64,000 bases of DNA from Rossellomorea vietnamensis (GTDB lineage: Bacteria; Bacillota; Bacilli; Bacillales; Bacillaceae_B): assembly GCF_008180615.1 (NCBI RefSeq), contig NZ_VTEH01000011.1, positions 108,779-172,778 on the forward strand. The letters run 5' to 3'. The notes under the pieces are model-generated. The model saw nothing but the letters and a program-made list of their open reading frames with translations, did no database searches and had not been told where the DNA came from. The translations under genes and the position numbers were made by a program. This document shows, piece after piece, positions 1 through 8,797 of this stretch (position 1 is the stretch's first letter; each line of letters opens with the position of its first letter).

Positions 1-4
1 TAGG

Positions 5-72
5 CGGAATTTTTCCGTCTAATTCCGTTATTTTCAAGGCTAAATTCTCATTAAGGGAAGTTTTTCCGCTTA
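5..72. repeat. Two AT-rich dyads 51 bp apart (GGGAA/TTCCC family)
   Basis: Two inverted repeats of the form CGGAA-TTT-TTCCG (centre about 11) and TAAGGGAAG..TTTTTCCGCTTA (centre 62) lie downstream of the nuclease gene. The same dyad recurs at 17575-17646 and 34238-34421, again mostly 51 bp apart. They may act as weak terminators or protein sites; the function is unknown. Confidence 0.6.
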
Positions 73-73
73 T

Positions 74-739
74 TTATCGAACTGGGTGTTTAACGTGATC
101 CCCTAATCGATAAGAGCGGATCCTCACAACTCCAGATGCGGGAATCAACACCTTTTTATTGACAAGTTGAGAAAGTACTTTACTGACCGTCTTGTCACTT
201 AGTTTCAAATGCTTCTCGACTTCTATAGGGGATATGGCTTCACCTTTCCGGATTGCCAGCCGCAGCACTTCCTTTTCGACTAAGGACAGGGTGGAAAGGT
301 CCATTTCATCCCCCACCCATCGGCCAATTACTTGCTGAATAATTTGCTGGCATCGACGAGGATTCTCTTTCACTTGGTCGTAAGAAAAGCGGATTACGGT
401 CCATCCGTCAATAACCAACTGGTTCTGCCGTTCCAGGTTGTCGGTAAATTGCCATCTGCTTGTATTCCTTAAGTGGGGTCCGTATCCGTCAATCTCCAGG
501 CAAAGCCGGATGGCAGGACGAATATAAGCAAAATCCAAATATCGTTTGCCATCTTTGAAATCATTGACTTCATATTCTGGATGCAGATAGCGAAAATGTT
601 GAAATAAGGGCCACCATACTTGATTTAAAAACAACATTTCAGCATGTTGGTGGCCTTCTTGTAGACGCCGTTGCCTTTCACCGGATCGTGCCTGCAAGTG
701 AGCATCCATAAACGCTTGGTATTCTTTTTCAAACCCCAT
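74..739 (-). CDS. DUF559-like endonuclease-fold protein with C-terminal winged helix
   Basis: This 221-residue cytoplasmic protein combines two parts. Residues about 35-135 resemble the very-short-patch-repair/DUF559 nuclease fold: Asp69 in YLDFAY, then LCLEIDG with Glu82 and Asp84, and the closing WTVIRFSYDQV strand. Residues about 150-215 look like a winged helix (SPIEVEKHLKLSDKTVSKVL). The combination suggests a DNA-binding protein with a possible nuclease domain. The start has an AGGAGAGGAAATGCT ribosome binding site on the minus strand. It stands alone at the window edge, and its real target and activity are not known. It could be a regulator that uses the nuclease fold only for binding. 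Confidence 0.7.
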   Translation of the reverse strand: MGFEKEYQAFMDAHLQARSGERQRRLQEGHQHAEMLFLNQVWWPLFQHFRYLHPEYEVNDFKDGKRYLDFAYIRPAIRLCLEIDGYGPHLRNTSRWQFTDNLERQNQLVIDGWTVIRFSYDQVKENPRRCQQIIQQVIGRWVGDEMDLSTLSLVEKEVLRLAIRKGEAISPIEVEKHLKLSDKTVSKVLSQLVNKKVLIPASGVVRIRSYRLGDHVKHPVR

Positions 740-1219
740 AGCATTTCCTCTCCTATCCCAATCGTAAAGTTTGTTTAAACAAAAAACTATACAACCAGTT
801 TACTTATTTAATTTATATAAAACGCTTTCTCTTTTCAAAAACTATTTAAACTACATAGAAAGACGACGCAACAGATGGAAAAAATTATAGTGAGGTACTT
901 CTAACGAGCGACGGAGGGTTTAAAGAGGAAAAAAGTAAAACTTTCAAGAAGAGATTGAGGTTCTAACTATTTTTTAGTGTAATATAATTCTAAAATTTGT
1001 CAATTGGTTTCCTTTATATTTCTACAAGATACGTCTTAATCATTATGAAACTAATAAAAGGGAGGCTCTACCCAAATAAGTACCCTATAAAGAAGCACAT
1101 GGAAATTTAGTTGAGATGAGCGGGATGAAGATACATTATTATAATCAGTGTACTTTTATGAAGAATAGGAAACTTAAAGAGCTTGGCTGTCGTCAAAACA
1201 TCTAAAGGGGGAATCTTTT
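740..1219. other. AT-rich intergenic region with a 14-bp palindrome
   Basis: No convincing gene is visible over about 480 bp. A perfect palindrome TTTGTTTAAACAAA at 770-783 sits just upstream of the nuclease gene and could be an operator for it. The rest is AT-rich, with a good ribosome binding site (AAAGGGGGAATC) only at the right edge for the next gene. Confidence 0.5.
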
Positions 1220-1519
1220 ATGAAGGAGTTAGGGGCTTTGCTTTTTTTAGAAGGATGGCTGCCGTTTATCTTGATTGTCTTATTCCTGTCAGTTGCACTT
1301 CCGCTGTTGGCGAAGTATTTAGGAAATAAAGTATATACAGTCTGTGTGGTTTTGGGTGCTGCCAGTATTATCGGGTTTCTTTACAGCTACATTCAGCTCA
1401 GTGGAACTGATCAGGGAGCGGGAATTGCCTTTTACTCTGCTGCCAGTATTATCGGTGTGTCCATTGGTACAGCTATAAGTCCATTCATCAAGAAGACTAA
1501 TGAAAAACCCCTCCATTAA
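1220..1519 (+). CDS. Small three-helix membrane protein, unknown function
   Basis: This 99-residue protein has hydrophobic stretches at about residues 13-32, 38-60 and 70-90 and ends in a charged tail (KKTNEKPLH), so it is predicted to lie in the cytoplasmic membrane. AAAGGGGGAATCTTTT precedes the ATG at good spacing. It is the first of five consecutive small plus-strand genes for membrane or exported proteins up to 3489. I recognise no family. Co-transcription with the neighbours is possible, but the gaps of 90-160 bp leave room for separate promoters. Confidence 0.6.
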   Translation: MKELGALLFLEGWLPFILIVLFLSVALPLLAKYLGNKVYTVCVVLGAASIIGFLYSYIQLSGTDQGAGIAFYSAASIIGVSIGTAISPFIKKTNEKPLH

Positions 1520-1616
1520 AATCGGCGGAGAAAGCAGCTTCCATCTGTTAGTTTTGGCAGGTTAACAAGGATTTTGAAAGAGACGAAAACAGTGGGTAAT
1601 AAGGGGATGTTGAGGG

Positions 1617-1805
1617 ATGAAAAAATACTTAAATATTATATCTATAATAATGTTTGGTATCGTTTTAATGATTTATATTTTATTTTTCAATGGAACAGAT
1701 TTAGTTCCCGATGAAGCTTTCTTTCCTGTGATGATCAGTGGTTCGGTTATGGGAGTTGTGCTTTCGTGGTTTGGTCCTAAAGGGGTGCAAGAAACATCGG
1801 CCTAG
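1617..1805 (+). CDS. Small two-helix membrane protein, unknown function
   Basis: This 62-residue protein has an N-terminal hydrophobic helix (residues about 5-25) and a second at about 37-52, with a short acidic loop (LVPDEAFFP) between them. The ATG at 1617 follows GGGGATGTTGAGGG, a usable ribosome binding site. No family is recognised. It belongs to the run of small membrane-protein genes between 1.2 and 3.5 kb. Confidence 0.5.
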   Translation: MKKYLNIISIIMFGIVLMIYILFFNGTDLVPDEAFFPVMISGSVMGVVLSWFGPKGVQETSA

Positions 1806-1965
1806 TTGGAAATGCTTTTCTTCTTTTATTTGTAGTCATTGTTCTGCTAATTGTCCGAACGTTTATATGGAATACAGCTTAGCGGTCAATCTGAGGACAG
1901 GGTGCTGAAAAAAGCAACCTCTTTCCCATGCTCATAGGTATAGATAAATAGTGAGGAGGTAATTT

Positions 1966-2451
1966 ATGAAAAGAATATTGGTGTTCATCACTGTGCTTTT
2001 CCTGGCAGCTTGCAGGACTAGCGGGGCTTCGAGCGGTCTCGAAGATTTTGATCACTCAAGTTTGAAAGAAGAACTTAAAGAGGAGGCATTTCAACCTCAA
2101 TTACCGACGGAGACGCCTTTTGAAGTGACAGATACACAAGTGACTCATCCACCGAACCAGGATACTGTGCTGATGATTGATTTTATGAGTTACCGGGATG
2201 ATCATAAAATCAAGAACTCAATGAGTTTAATGGCTGTAAATGCCAAAAGTGCCGATGACGCAATATTGAAGTTTGGAGAAGTAACGATCGGTGATATAAC
2301 TGGACAATATGTGGTGAACAATGCAGGAGCCATGATTTTAAAATGGAATAAGGACGGTATTGCTTACAACCTTACTTTCTACAGTGGTGAAATCTCCGAA
2401 GAAGACGTTACGAAAGAGGAGTTAATTCAAACAGCAGAATCGTTTGAATAA
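1966..2451 (+). CDS. Predicted lipoprotein, unknown function
   Basis: This 161-residue protein starts with a lipoprotein signal peptide: basic MKR, a hydrophobic core and lipobox LAAC with the lipidated cysteine at residue 16. The mature part is acidic and begins with a flexible Ser/Asp/Glu-rich stretch. GTGAGGAGGTAATTT is a strong ribosome binding site. It should be anchored on the outer face of the membrane. No enzymatic motif is visible. It lies among small membrane-protein genes, so a shared envelope role is possible but unproven. Confidence 0.65.
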   Translation: MKRILVFITVLFLAACRTSGASSGLEDFDHSSLKEELKEEAFQPQLPTETPFEVTDTQVTHPPNQDTVLMIDFMSYRDDHKIKNSMSLMAVNAKSADDAILKFGEVTIGDITGQYVVNNAGAMILKWNKDGIAYNLTFYSGEISEEDVTKEELIQTAESFE

Positions 2452-2509
2452 TTATAGTAATCTATTTATCAGCGTTCTGTTAAAGGTTTAATTGTTGAGG
2501 AGGGATTAG

Positions 2510-2818
2510 TTGAGTACATCCGTTTTAAATTTGATTTTCTCGTTTATTTTGCCGTTGGTTATTATAATAGCTTCAGCTTATTGGACAATAAGAATTCGCT
2601 ACTCAAAAAGATATATACCAACACTTACGCTAATTCTCTTAGCCATTTCAGCCTTTTTCCTGCCCTTTTTCCTTGGAGGGATTGATGTGATTGAAAAAGG
2701 GTTCGGACCAGCCATACAAGGTATTTATTACTCCGGTTTTCTGGGGCTGGGGGTACTGGTGAATTTGTTTGTAGGGGTTTTTATAAAGAAAAATAAAGAA
2801 ACTGATATTAATTTATAG
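2510..2818 (+). CDS. Small membrane protein, TTG start, unknown function
   Basis: This 102-residue protein has three hydrophobic segments (about 5-25, 38-58 and 70-92) and ends with a Lys-rich tail, indicating an integral membrane protein with a cytoplasmic C-terminus. The start is TTG at 2510, chosen because GAGGAGGGATTAG lies directly upstream. No family is recognised. It is the fourth in the run of small envelope genes. Confidence 0.55.
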   Translation: MSTSVLNLIFSFILPLVIIIASAYWTIRIRYSKRYIPTLTLILLAISAFFLPFFLGGIDVIEKGFGPAIQGIYYSGFLGLGVLVNLFVGVFIKKNKETDINL

Positions 2819-2943
2819 GAGGTAATAACTGAAGGTCTGCATAATGATTCGGTTATTGCTTTTCTTCGATTTATGAAGAAATCGCAACTTAACAAATTGG
2901 ATCACAGTCTAATACAGTTAAGGGGGGAAATGGTATTTTAATT

Positions 2944-3489
2944 TTGTTATATTTTTTAATCGTTTGCACGACTCTATTTTTATTTTTAGTTCTATGTGCC
3001 AAGGGAATAAGTTCTTTTATTAAAAAGAAACCTTTTCCAAAAAGATTGTTGATTGCAACTTTGACGGGAGTTATTCTAGTTTCTTCAATTTATATTTATG
3101 AAGCTTACTTTTTCACATTTGATCAAATTAATAAAGGATATATGCAAAAAGGTCCTGGGCCTGTCACCTCACCAACAGACGCCTATACAGCCCATGCCTA
3201 CTATGAACCTTATGGAGGAGCAGCCGGCGGTGTTAATGTGTGGGTTGAAGTTACTTTTAACAACGAGGATAATAAGGTTCAAACTGTTTATTATGGAGAT
3301 GCTAAAAGCACATTCCAGATGGATTGGCTGGATAAAGATACTTTGCAAATTCAAAATCTTGACCCTGATTATCCTGATTCAGATCGAAGCATCAACTTGC
3401 GCATCGGCAAAGATATTTATCACGGATTCGGTTTGGCCTGTCAGAGTATTTTGATGAAGGACGACTATGAAACTTGCTATAAAAACTAA
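2944..3489 (+). CDS. DUF5412-like membrane-anchored protein
   Basis: This 181-residue protein has two N-terminal hydrophobic helices (about 2-22 and 37-57) followed by a globular outer domain. That domain holds the run YYEPYGGAAGGVNVWVEV, then a pattern of short beta strands and a closing GLACQSILMKDDYE, which I associate with the Bacillus DUF5412 family; this assignment is from memory of the motif. The start is TTG at 2944; AAGGGGGGAAATGG lies upstream. The function is unknown. Confidence 0.6.
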   Translation: MLYFLIVCTTLFLFLVLCAKGISSFIKKKPFPKRLLIATLTGVILVSSIYIYEAYFFTFDQINKGYMQKGPGPVTSPTDAYTAHAYYEPYGGAAGGVNVWVEVTFNNEDNKVQTVYYGDAKSTFQMDWLDKDTLQIQNLDPDYPDSDRSINLRIGKDIYHGFGLACQSILMKDDYETCYKN

Positions 3490-3583
3490 TGTGACTTACG
3501 GCAATATCAGAGGCGTTTGCCGAGTGAAGAGACATGTTGATGAACAGAGTAAAAAGGAATAGTGATAAGATGATATTCAGACG

Positions 3584-4303
3584 GTGGAGATATTCAATAG
3601 TGACAAATTATATTTGCAGGGTGATTATTTGTTGATAGGTATAAGCATAGCAACGAAGTGGGAATATGACGCAGCATTGGACTATTTCGGCATAAGTGAT
3701 CAGGAATGTGTAAGTTATCCTTATGGCGAGTATTTTCTTAGAACAATTAATGATACCGAACTTGTTTTTTATAGTACCGGTGTAAGAAAAGTAAACGGTG
3801 TTGGCGGTAATCAGTATATGATTTCAAAGTTTAACTTAACGAAAGTCATCGTTGCTGGAACATGTGCAGGAATAGATGATAAGTTCAGCAACTTGGATAT
3901 TTTTGTACCCGATAAAGCTGTTCAATATGATTGCACAGTAAAAGAAGTCGAGCCTTTTATTAAACAATCCTTCATAGTGGATATAGATCTATCAAAATAT
4001 GGAAGTGGTTTTTATACCGGCACAATTGGTACCGCTGATAAAGCAGTCGTGATGTGGAACGACTATTTAGAACTGAAAGAAAACGAAATCACCATAGCCG
4101 ATACAGAAGCGGGTGCCATTGCTTATATCTGTAAGAAAAATGATGTTGAATGCATTATTATTAAAGGAATATCTGATTTTCCAACAGATGAAAGAAACGA
4201 TGATAAATACCAATCAAACATGGAACAGATTAATGTTTATTTAGAAAATACTCCTAAAGTTATGAACAAAATATTTGGCGAGTATTTAGAAAGATTTCTA
4301 TAA
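3584..4303 (+). CDS. Nucleoside phosphorylase / MTA-SAH nucleosidase-like protein
   Basis: This 239-residue cytoplasmic protein follows the PNP/UDP phosphorylase superfamily pattern. It has a mid-protein VAGTCAGIDD stretch in the position of the glycine-rich phosphate/ribose loop, and the C-terminal pair IADTEAGAIAYIC and IIIKGISDFP, which match the family's purine- and ribose-binding Glu and the catalytic Asp region. Likely chemistry is cleavage of an N-glycosidic bond of a nucleoside, but the substrate cannot be read from sequence. The start is GTG at 3584 with only a weak ribosome binding site. It is a stand-alone gene in the AT-rich left segment and is shorter and more divergent than housekeeping MtnN. 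Confidence 0.7.
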   Translation: MEIFNSDKLYLQGDYLLIGISIATKWEYDAALDYFGISDQECVSYPYGEYFLRTINDTELVFYSTGVRKVNGVGGNQYMISKFNLTKVIVAGTCAGIDDKFSNLDIFVPDKAVQYDCTVKEVEPFIKQSFIVDIDLSKYGSGFYTGTIGTADKAVVMWNDYLELKENEITIADTEAGAIAYICKKNDVECIIIKGISDFPTDERNDDKYQSNMEQINVYLENTPKVMNKIFGEYLERFL

Positions 4304-4561
4304 ATAAATCTTTCTTTAGTACAAATAGACTTGCTTTTTTACAACGATTAGAGTGTACGCCTCAATTTATAGTTATTCCACAAGGTGTTTAATACTGCAG
4401 TGATATATATATAATAGACATTTTTTAAAATAGCTTTAAAACAAACCCAATTTGGAGCAGGTAATAAAACAAAATGTACCTTATTACACTGTTTTAATTT
4501 CTTACTTTTTTCTATATATTGATCTTAAAATTCAAAGTATTCACAGATTTGGAGACCTGCT

Positions 4562-5329
4562 ATGAAAAATGAATTTAGTAATAAATCAAAGGAATATGCA
4601 ATAGGAAGACCTTCTTATCCAATAGAAGTATTGAGTGCAATTAGAGAGCTGGGAATTAATGAACACTCCTCACTCGCAGACATTGGGGCAGGGACTGGAC
4701 TTCTTACCAATTTGTTAAGTGAATTAGACTGCGAAGTGTTTGCAATTGAACCAAACGAGCATATGCTTGAAGAGTGTAAAAATTACTGCGGGAATAATAA
4801 AAACATCAACTTCATTAATTCTTCAGCTGAAGGAACTGCATTGAAAGAAGATAGTGTTGATATTATTACTATTGCACAGGCATTTCACTGGTTTGATAAA
4901 CAATTATGCAAAAAAGAATTCCAACGAATTTTAAAGGAAGATGGACATGTAATTATTTTGTTTAATGAGATGCAGTTGGACAGTCAAATAGCGAAAGAGT
5001 ACAGAAGTATTCTACATAAATATAAAGTTAAAACAAATGCTGGGATTTCAGACTTTGACCCAGACAAAGAAAAGGTTGATTTTTTTGGCCAAGATTATAC
5101 CAAGCTATATTATGATAACTGGCATACATTAACTGAGGAAGGTTTTGTAGGAGGTGCACTATCGTTATCCTACACTCCATCAAAATTAGATAGTAGTTAC
5201 GAAGAATTTACAGCAGAACTTCATCACCTATTTTCAAAATATCAACAAAATGGAATAATAACTTTTCATTATAAAACGGAAGTATGTATCTGTAGGTTTG
5301 CAAAGCGGCAAAAGCTTACGAGTTCTTAG
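4562..5329 (+). CDS. Class I SAM-dependent methyltransferase
   Basis: This 255-residue protein has the Rossmann methyltransferase layout: motif I LADIGAGTGLLT (about 39-50), the acidic ribose-binding end of strand 2 (AIEPNEHM), a motif around IAQAFHWFD (about 103-111) and motif ILKEDGHVIILF. The HWF signature occurs in small-molecule methyltransferases related to the UbiE/BioC and trans-aconitate type. The acceptor is unknown. The ATG at 4562 is preceded by TTTGGAGACC. A strong terminator follows at once, so it is probably monocistronic. Confidence 0.75.
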   Translation: MKNEFSNKSKEYAIGRPSYPIEVLSAIRELGINEHSSLADIGAGTGLLTNLLSELDCEVFAIEPNEHMLEECKNYCGNNKNINFINSSAEGTALKEDSVDIITIAQAFHWFDKQLCKKEFQRILKEDGHVIILFNEMQLDSQIAKEYRSILHKYKVKTNAGISDFDPDKEKVDFFGQDYTKLYYDNWHTLTEEGFVGGALSLSYTPSKLDSSYEEFTAELHHLFSKYQQNGIITFHYKTEVCICRFAKRQKLTSS

Positions 5330-5356
5330 GCTATAGATGCGTTCATTTTAACAAGG

Positions 5357-5390
5357 AAAAGGCACGAAGATTATCCTTCGTGCCTTTTTC
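5357..5390 (+). terminator. Rho-independent terminator after the methyltransferase gene
   Basis: A 13-bp stem AAAAGGCACGAAG / CTTCGTGCCTTTT with a 7-nt loop ends in a T run. The A run on the other side lets it serve the minus strand too, but phaC ends before reaching it only from the right. Confidence 0.85.
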
Positions 5391-5470
5391 ATTGTAAATA
5401 TAGTGATATGGGGTTAACAAAGTTGCAGGCTTCAGCATGTGAACAGCCCGCTGCCTCAAGTTATTTGTGA

Positions 5471-6511
5471 TCAGTTCGACCTCTGCGGCAGCCAATCCGC
5501 GAGAAACGGGGGAAGCCCTTTCCCTTTTACGGCAAGGGTAGTATGGCCGCCTGTTACAGGCCGGTAGGTTTTATCCCTGCTGGAAACGACGTTGATGAAG
5601 TCTTTACTCAAACTTTCTGGAACCAGCCGGTCATGCTTTCCTGCTACGACAAGCAGGTTGGAATGGATGTTTGAAGGGGAGGCAGTTTTCCCTCTGATTG
5701 TGAGTGTGCCTTCCATGAACTTGTTTTCTTTGACAATGTCATTAGCCAGTTGCTGCATGGCGCCTTCAGGAAAGCCAACATGATCGTTTGTCCATTTATT
5801 GAACCTCCGCCAGCTTGCAACATACTCTTTATCATAAGCTTTGTTTAATAGAGAAAGGTAGTGGCTGAAATAGACAGGGGAACTGGCCGCGCGAAGCCCG
5901 ATTTTCATAAGCTTTGGCGGAATCGATCCGTTTATATCCATCAAGCTTTCTATGTTTATATCATTTTCACGGATATATTCTACCCACTGATCAAACTTTG
6001 GCGAAGTGGAAAAGTCGATTGGGGCTACACAGATGACCAGGTTCCGGATTGGTTCTTCTGCAAGAGAAGCATAGATGGCGGCAAGTGTCCCGCCGACACA
6101 ATATCCGATAACTGTGATGTCTTCAGCACCTGAATGAGCCAATGCCTTCCGGACAGCTCTCTGAATATAATCGAGGACATAGTTATCTATATTGATATCT
6201 CTGTCTTCATAACCCGGAGAACCGAATTCCAGCAAGTAGACATCGTACCCATTTTCCACGAACGACTCAATCATGCTCGCCCCTGGAGCCATATCCAGGA
6301 CATATGCCTTGTTGACTAAAGAATACACAAGAAAGAGGGGCACTTCATACTTCTTTTGAGCGGAAGGATAATGCCAGAGAGTCGCCTTGTTTTTTTTCCA
6401 GACGGCCGTTCTTGGTGTAGGGCCGACTTCAGGTTCGGGATCCGTCCAAATGCTGAAAAAGCCTTTCCAGCGCTCGATCTCCTTTTGAGAATCCCAGTCC
6501 TTGTTACTCAC
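5471..6511 (-). CDS. phaC: Class IV polyhydroxyalkanoate synthase subunit PhaC
   Basis: PhaC polymerises (R)-3-hydroxyacyl-CoA into intracellular polyester granules. This 346-residue protein has the alpha/beta-hydrolase synthase core with the lipase-like box GYCVGG (Cys138 as the acyl-carrying nucleophile), the general-base Asp294 in GKHDRLVP and His323 in VTGGH. The length fits the class III/IV short subunit, and the overlap with phaR identifies class IV. The start is GTG at 6511, inside the end of phaR (8-nt overlap), consistent with translational coupling. No phaB reductase lies between them, unlike the phaRBC order known from Bacillus megaterium; reductases occur elsewhere in the window (49.4 kb). 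Confidence 0.92.
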   Translation of the reverse strand: MSNKDWDSQKEIERWKGFFSIWTDPEPEVGPTPRTAVWKKNKATLWHYPSAQKKYEVPLFLVYSLVNKAYVLDMAPGASMIESFVENGYDVYLLEFGSPGYEDRDINIDNYVLDYIQRAVRKALAHSGAEDITVIGYCVGGTLAAIYASLAEEPIRNLVICVAPIDFSTSPKFDQWVEYIRENDINIESLMDINGSIPPKLMKIGLRAASSPVYFSHYLSLLNKAYDKEYVASWRRFNKWTNDHVGFPEGAMQQLANDIVKENKFMEGTLTIRGKTASPSNIHSNLLVVAGKHDRLVPESLSKDFINVVSSRDKTYRPVTGGHTTLAVKGKGLPPFLADWLPQRSN

Positions 6512-7058
6512 TTTTTTTCATCCCCTGGAGCATTTCAATCAGCTGAGAGAAGTTGGTTCCTTTGAGTTTTTCAGAAGCTGAAAGAGTCCCAAGCTTTGAC
6601 TCTATTGAACTTTTCGCCGCTTCACTCATCGCCTGCAGCCTTTTCCTTCTTGCCTCTTTAAGAGTATCCCAGGCAGCTGTCTCTTCTGGGGATTCTGCGG
6701 AAGGCTCGGTTTGTTCCTTTTTGTCCGGCGTGCCGCTGTTCAACTTTTTGATTGTTTCGGTTAACTCGGCAACCTGGTCGCTCAGAACATCTACTTTTTC
6801 TTCTACTTGTACAACCAGCTGTGCGATGTTCGCCACATCTTGCTTTGTAGGAGATTTTATATGAGGTGACGCTGTTTCGTGAAACTCCTGCAGAAGATCC
6901 ATAAGCCTTCCGTGTGCCTTCTTAAAAACAGATGCCGCAGCGGCAAATTCTTTTTGATTCATATACTTATGAATATATTCATTGAGCTGTGTTTCCAACT
7001 GAAAACCGGCGTTTCGCAACGCTTCATATAAATCTGAAGGGATTTTTTCCTTTGTCAT
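6504..7058 (-). CDS. phaR: Class IV polyhydroxyalkanoate synthase subunit PhaR
   Basis: PhaR is the partner that class IV PhaC needs for activity at the granule surface. The 184-residue product is helical and charged, with a coiled-coil-like segment (VVQVEEKVDVLSDQVAEL) near the middle and a Glu/Pro-rich linker before the basic C-terminal helices, as in PhaR proteins. The start at 7058 (MTKEKIPSD) was preferred to longer in-frame options because GAAAGGAAGCGACAGC directly precedes it. It is followed with overlap by phaC. An unrelated small gene is transcribed divergently from 7253. Confidence 0.88.
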   Translation of the reverse strand: MTKEKIPSDLYEALRNAGFQLETQLNEYIHKYMNQKEFAAAASVFKKAHGRLMDLLQEFHETASPHIKSPTKQDVANIAQLVVQVEEKVDVLSDQVAELTETIKKLNSGTPDKKEQTEPSAESPEETAAWDTLKEARRKRLQAMSEAAKSSIESKLGTLSASEKLKGTNFSQLIEMLQGMKKSE

Positions 7059-7252
7059 GCTGTCGCTTCCTTTCTGTAAAAATATCATTCGATTTATTAT
7101 AAACAAGCACCCTCTTCTCTGTTCCAAAAATGGTAGTTCTGCCTGTGCCTCTTTGCAGAAGGCTGTTATTCCTGCCGGGACAGGTACCGCTTCGGGAGAA
7201 CCGGCACTTGCATACACTATTGAATCTTGTGAAAAAGGAGAATCAGAGAATC

Positions 7253-7498
7253 ATGACAGAAAGAGAAATGGAAGAAATTTTCAAGTTGTATGGACATTCC
7301 CAAATGTATATGACGCTTAAAAATAAACTGCTGTTATCAAGTCTATTGGATAATGAAAGCGGCGAGTTGCTGGAGTCCTTCTTTTCTTCGTATGATTTCC
7401 GCCAGGGCGCCACTATGAGTTATGAGGAGTTCGCATTTCATATCCGGGTTTTCAAGCTGCTTGAAGAGCAGGAAGTGCTGCCGGAGGTTAACTGCTAG
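7253..7498 (+). CDS. Small conserved-looking protein next to phaR, unknown function
   Basis: This 81-residue, charged, probably helical protein (MTEREMEEIFKLYGHSQMYM at its start) is divergent from phaR. The start at 7253 was chosen because AAAAAGGAGAATCAGAGAATC precedes it; upstream in-frame codons run through the phaR promoter region. It is not PhaP or PhaQ by any motif I can see, although the place is where phaP/phaQ sit in other bacilli. A terminator at 7666-7710 closes the unit. The function is unknown. Confidence 0.55.
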   Translation: MTEREMEEIFKLYGHSQMYMTLKNKLLLSSLLDNESGELLESFFSSYDFRQGATMSYEEFAFHIRVFKLLEEQEVLPEVNC

Positions 7499-7549
7499 AG
7501 AAGAAGAGGGAGCGGGTCTGTCGCGGGCTGGTTAATCGAAGATTTCGCC

Positions 7550-7641
7550 GATAAAGTGAGGTTATCCGTCGATAAAAGTGTGGGCGCCGCAGATAAACTG
7601 TGGATTTCCGCTGATAAAAGTGTGGGCCCCGCCGATAAGCT
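7550..7641. repeat. 21-bp tandem repeat, five units
   Basis: GATAAA/GATAAG begins at 7550, 7571, 7592, 7613 and 7634, exactly 21 bp apart, with an alternating 42-bp superstructure (GATAAAAGTGTGGGC.. and GATAAACTGTGGATT..). The array lies between the stop of the small gene and its terminator, so it is part of the 3' untranslated region. Confidence 0.8.
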
Positions 7642-7665
7642 GCAAGCAGCCACCAAGCACACTGC

Positions 7666-7710
7666 AAAAAGGAGACAGTCGTCCCGGGAGCGGGATTTCT
7701 GTCTCCTTTT
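7666..7710 (+). terminator. Terminator between convergent genes
   Basis: Stem AAAAAGGAGACAG / CTGTCTCCTTTT with a GC-rich 20-nt loop (GTCCCGGGAGCGGGA inside). It serves the plus-strand small gene and possibly the convergent minus gene. Confidence 0.75.
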
Positions 7711-7738
7711 ATTTAATATGGCGACATGGAATTGCTCA

Positions 7739-8641
7739 TCAGACCCAAAACCAGGTATCCAGGTATGGGCTTGATTGAGCAGTTTCCATATGAAGTAACA
7801 GATATTCTTTGGCACCCATAGGGTAAGCTCCGGAGGTAAAGATCCAGTTCCATCTCTTTTCCTTGTATCCTTTTCCAATCACACCGTGGATAAGAAGCGG
7901 TGACTGAAGCAGGTGAGCGGGGAGTCCGCGAATGTGGTAGATCTTATTTGTTTCGAGGTGAGCAGCCAGCACGATTTTATCAATGCTTCCCGTTACTTCG
8001 AATAACCCGTCGGCGATATTCTGGCAGCGTTCAAAATGGGTATTAAATTCATGGATTGCATTCGAATAGTTCCAGTTCTTGCTTAAGATAGTTGGGAAGT
8101 GTTTCTTTAAGAGATGGTTAGTTATTTTTTCAGATAGCTTCAGCTGAGGTTTATGTGTCTTTATAGAGGAAGTGATGATAGGAAGCGTGGCTGAGTTGGT
8201 GTGAATGTCCAGCCAGTTGGCAAACTTGGTTAATTGAAATAGAAATTTCTCGGTTTCTTTCTCTTTATGAGAGAGCGGGAGGTGGTGAGGGCAGAAGGCA
8301 GAGATGAATTCATCCCAAAAGTGATGTCCGCAGTCTTCCCATGATTGTAAGGTGCCTGAGTCGCATTTTTCGTATAAGTAGTTGGAAAACCGGTGGAGGA
8401 AGGGGGTTGTGTTGGGAGTGACAGTGGTGGTTTTTACATACGCTGCAAGATCTTTACCATAAAAGAGGAAGTGGCCGCGCATCCGCATTCTGAAAGTGGA
8501 GCAAGCTTCGACGTTCTCGATGATTTCTGCCCGTTCTTCAGGGGTGTTGAAGGGTCTTGAGGAAACTCTTACACTGAGGGGGGGCTTGCAGGCGTATGCG
8601 TTTTTGCCGCATCCGCAGGGACAAGGTGGGGATTTCTTCAT
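7739..8641 (-). CDS. Hypothetical protein with N-terminal Cys-rich motif
   Basis: This 300-residue protein opens with CPCGCGKNAYAC, a tight cysteine cluster resembling SEC-C or zinc-ribbon metal motifs. The rest is His- and aromatic-rich, with no signal peptide or membrane segment. I recognise no catalytic motif. The ATG at 8641 is preceded on its strand by AAAGCAGGTTGATCTAATTA, a modest ribosome binding site. It is convergent with the phaR-side gene and divergent from the following hydrolase. The function is unknown. Confidence 0.6.
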   Translation of the reverse strand: MKKSPPCPCGCGKNAYACKPPLSVRVSSRPFNTPEERAEIIENVEACSTFRMRMRGHFLFYGKDLAAYVKTTTVTPNTTPFLHRFSNYLYEKCDSGTLQSWEDCGHHFWDEFISAFCPHHLPLSHKEKETEKFLFQLTKFANWLDIHTNSATLPIITSSIKTHKPQLKLSEKITNHLLKKHFPTILSKNWNYSNAIHEFNTHFERCQNIADGLFEVTGSIDKIVLAAHLETNKIYHIRGLPAHLLQSPLLIHGVIGKGYKEKRWNWIFTSGAYPMGAKEYLLLHMETAQSSPYLDTWFWV

Positions 8642-8797
8642 TAATTAGATCAACCTGCTTTCTAAAGGTTTTGGAAAATACTGTTACAATTCTATTCTAA
8701 TGGGTTTCAATGGATTTGTCACTATCAAAAGGATTAAAGTGAATATGGTAGAATTCTTACTATATGTAATTTTTTATAGAGCAGGGAGGAAAAATAA

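Noticed and set aside
1061..1200. A 29-codon frame (MSGMKIHYYN..) before the first membrane protein
   Set aside because: Too short, with a poor ribosome binding site and no recognisable pattern.
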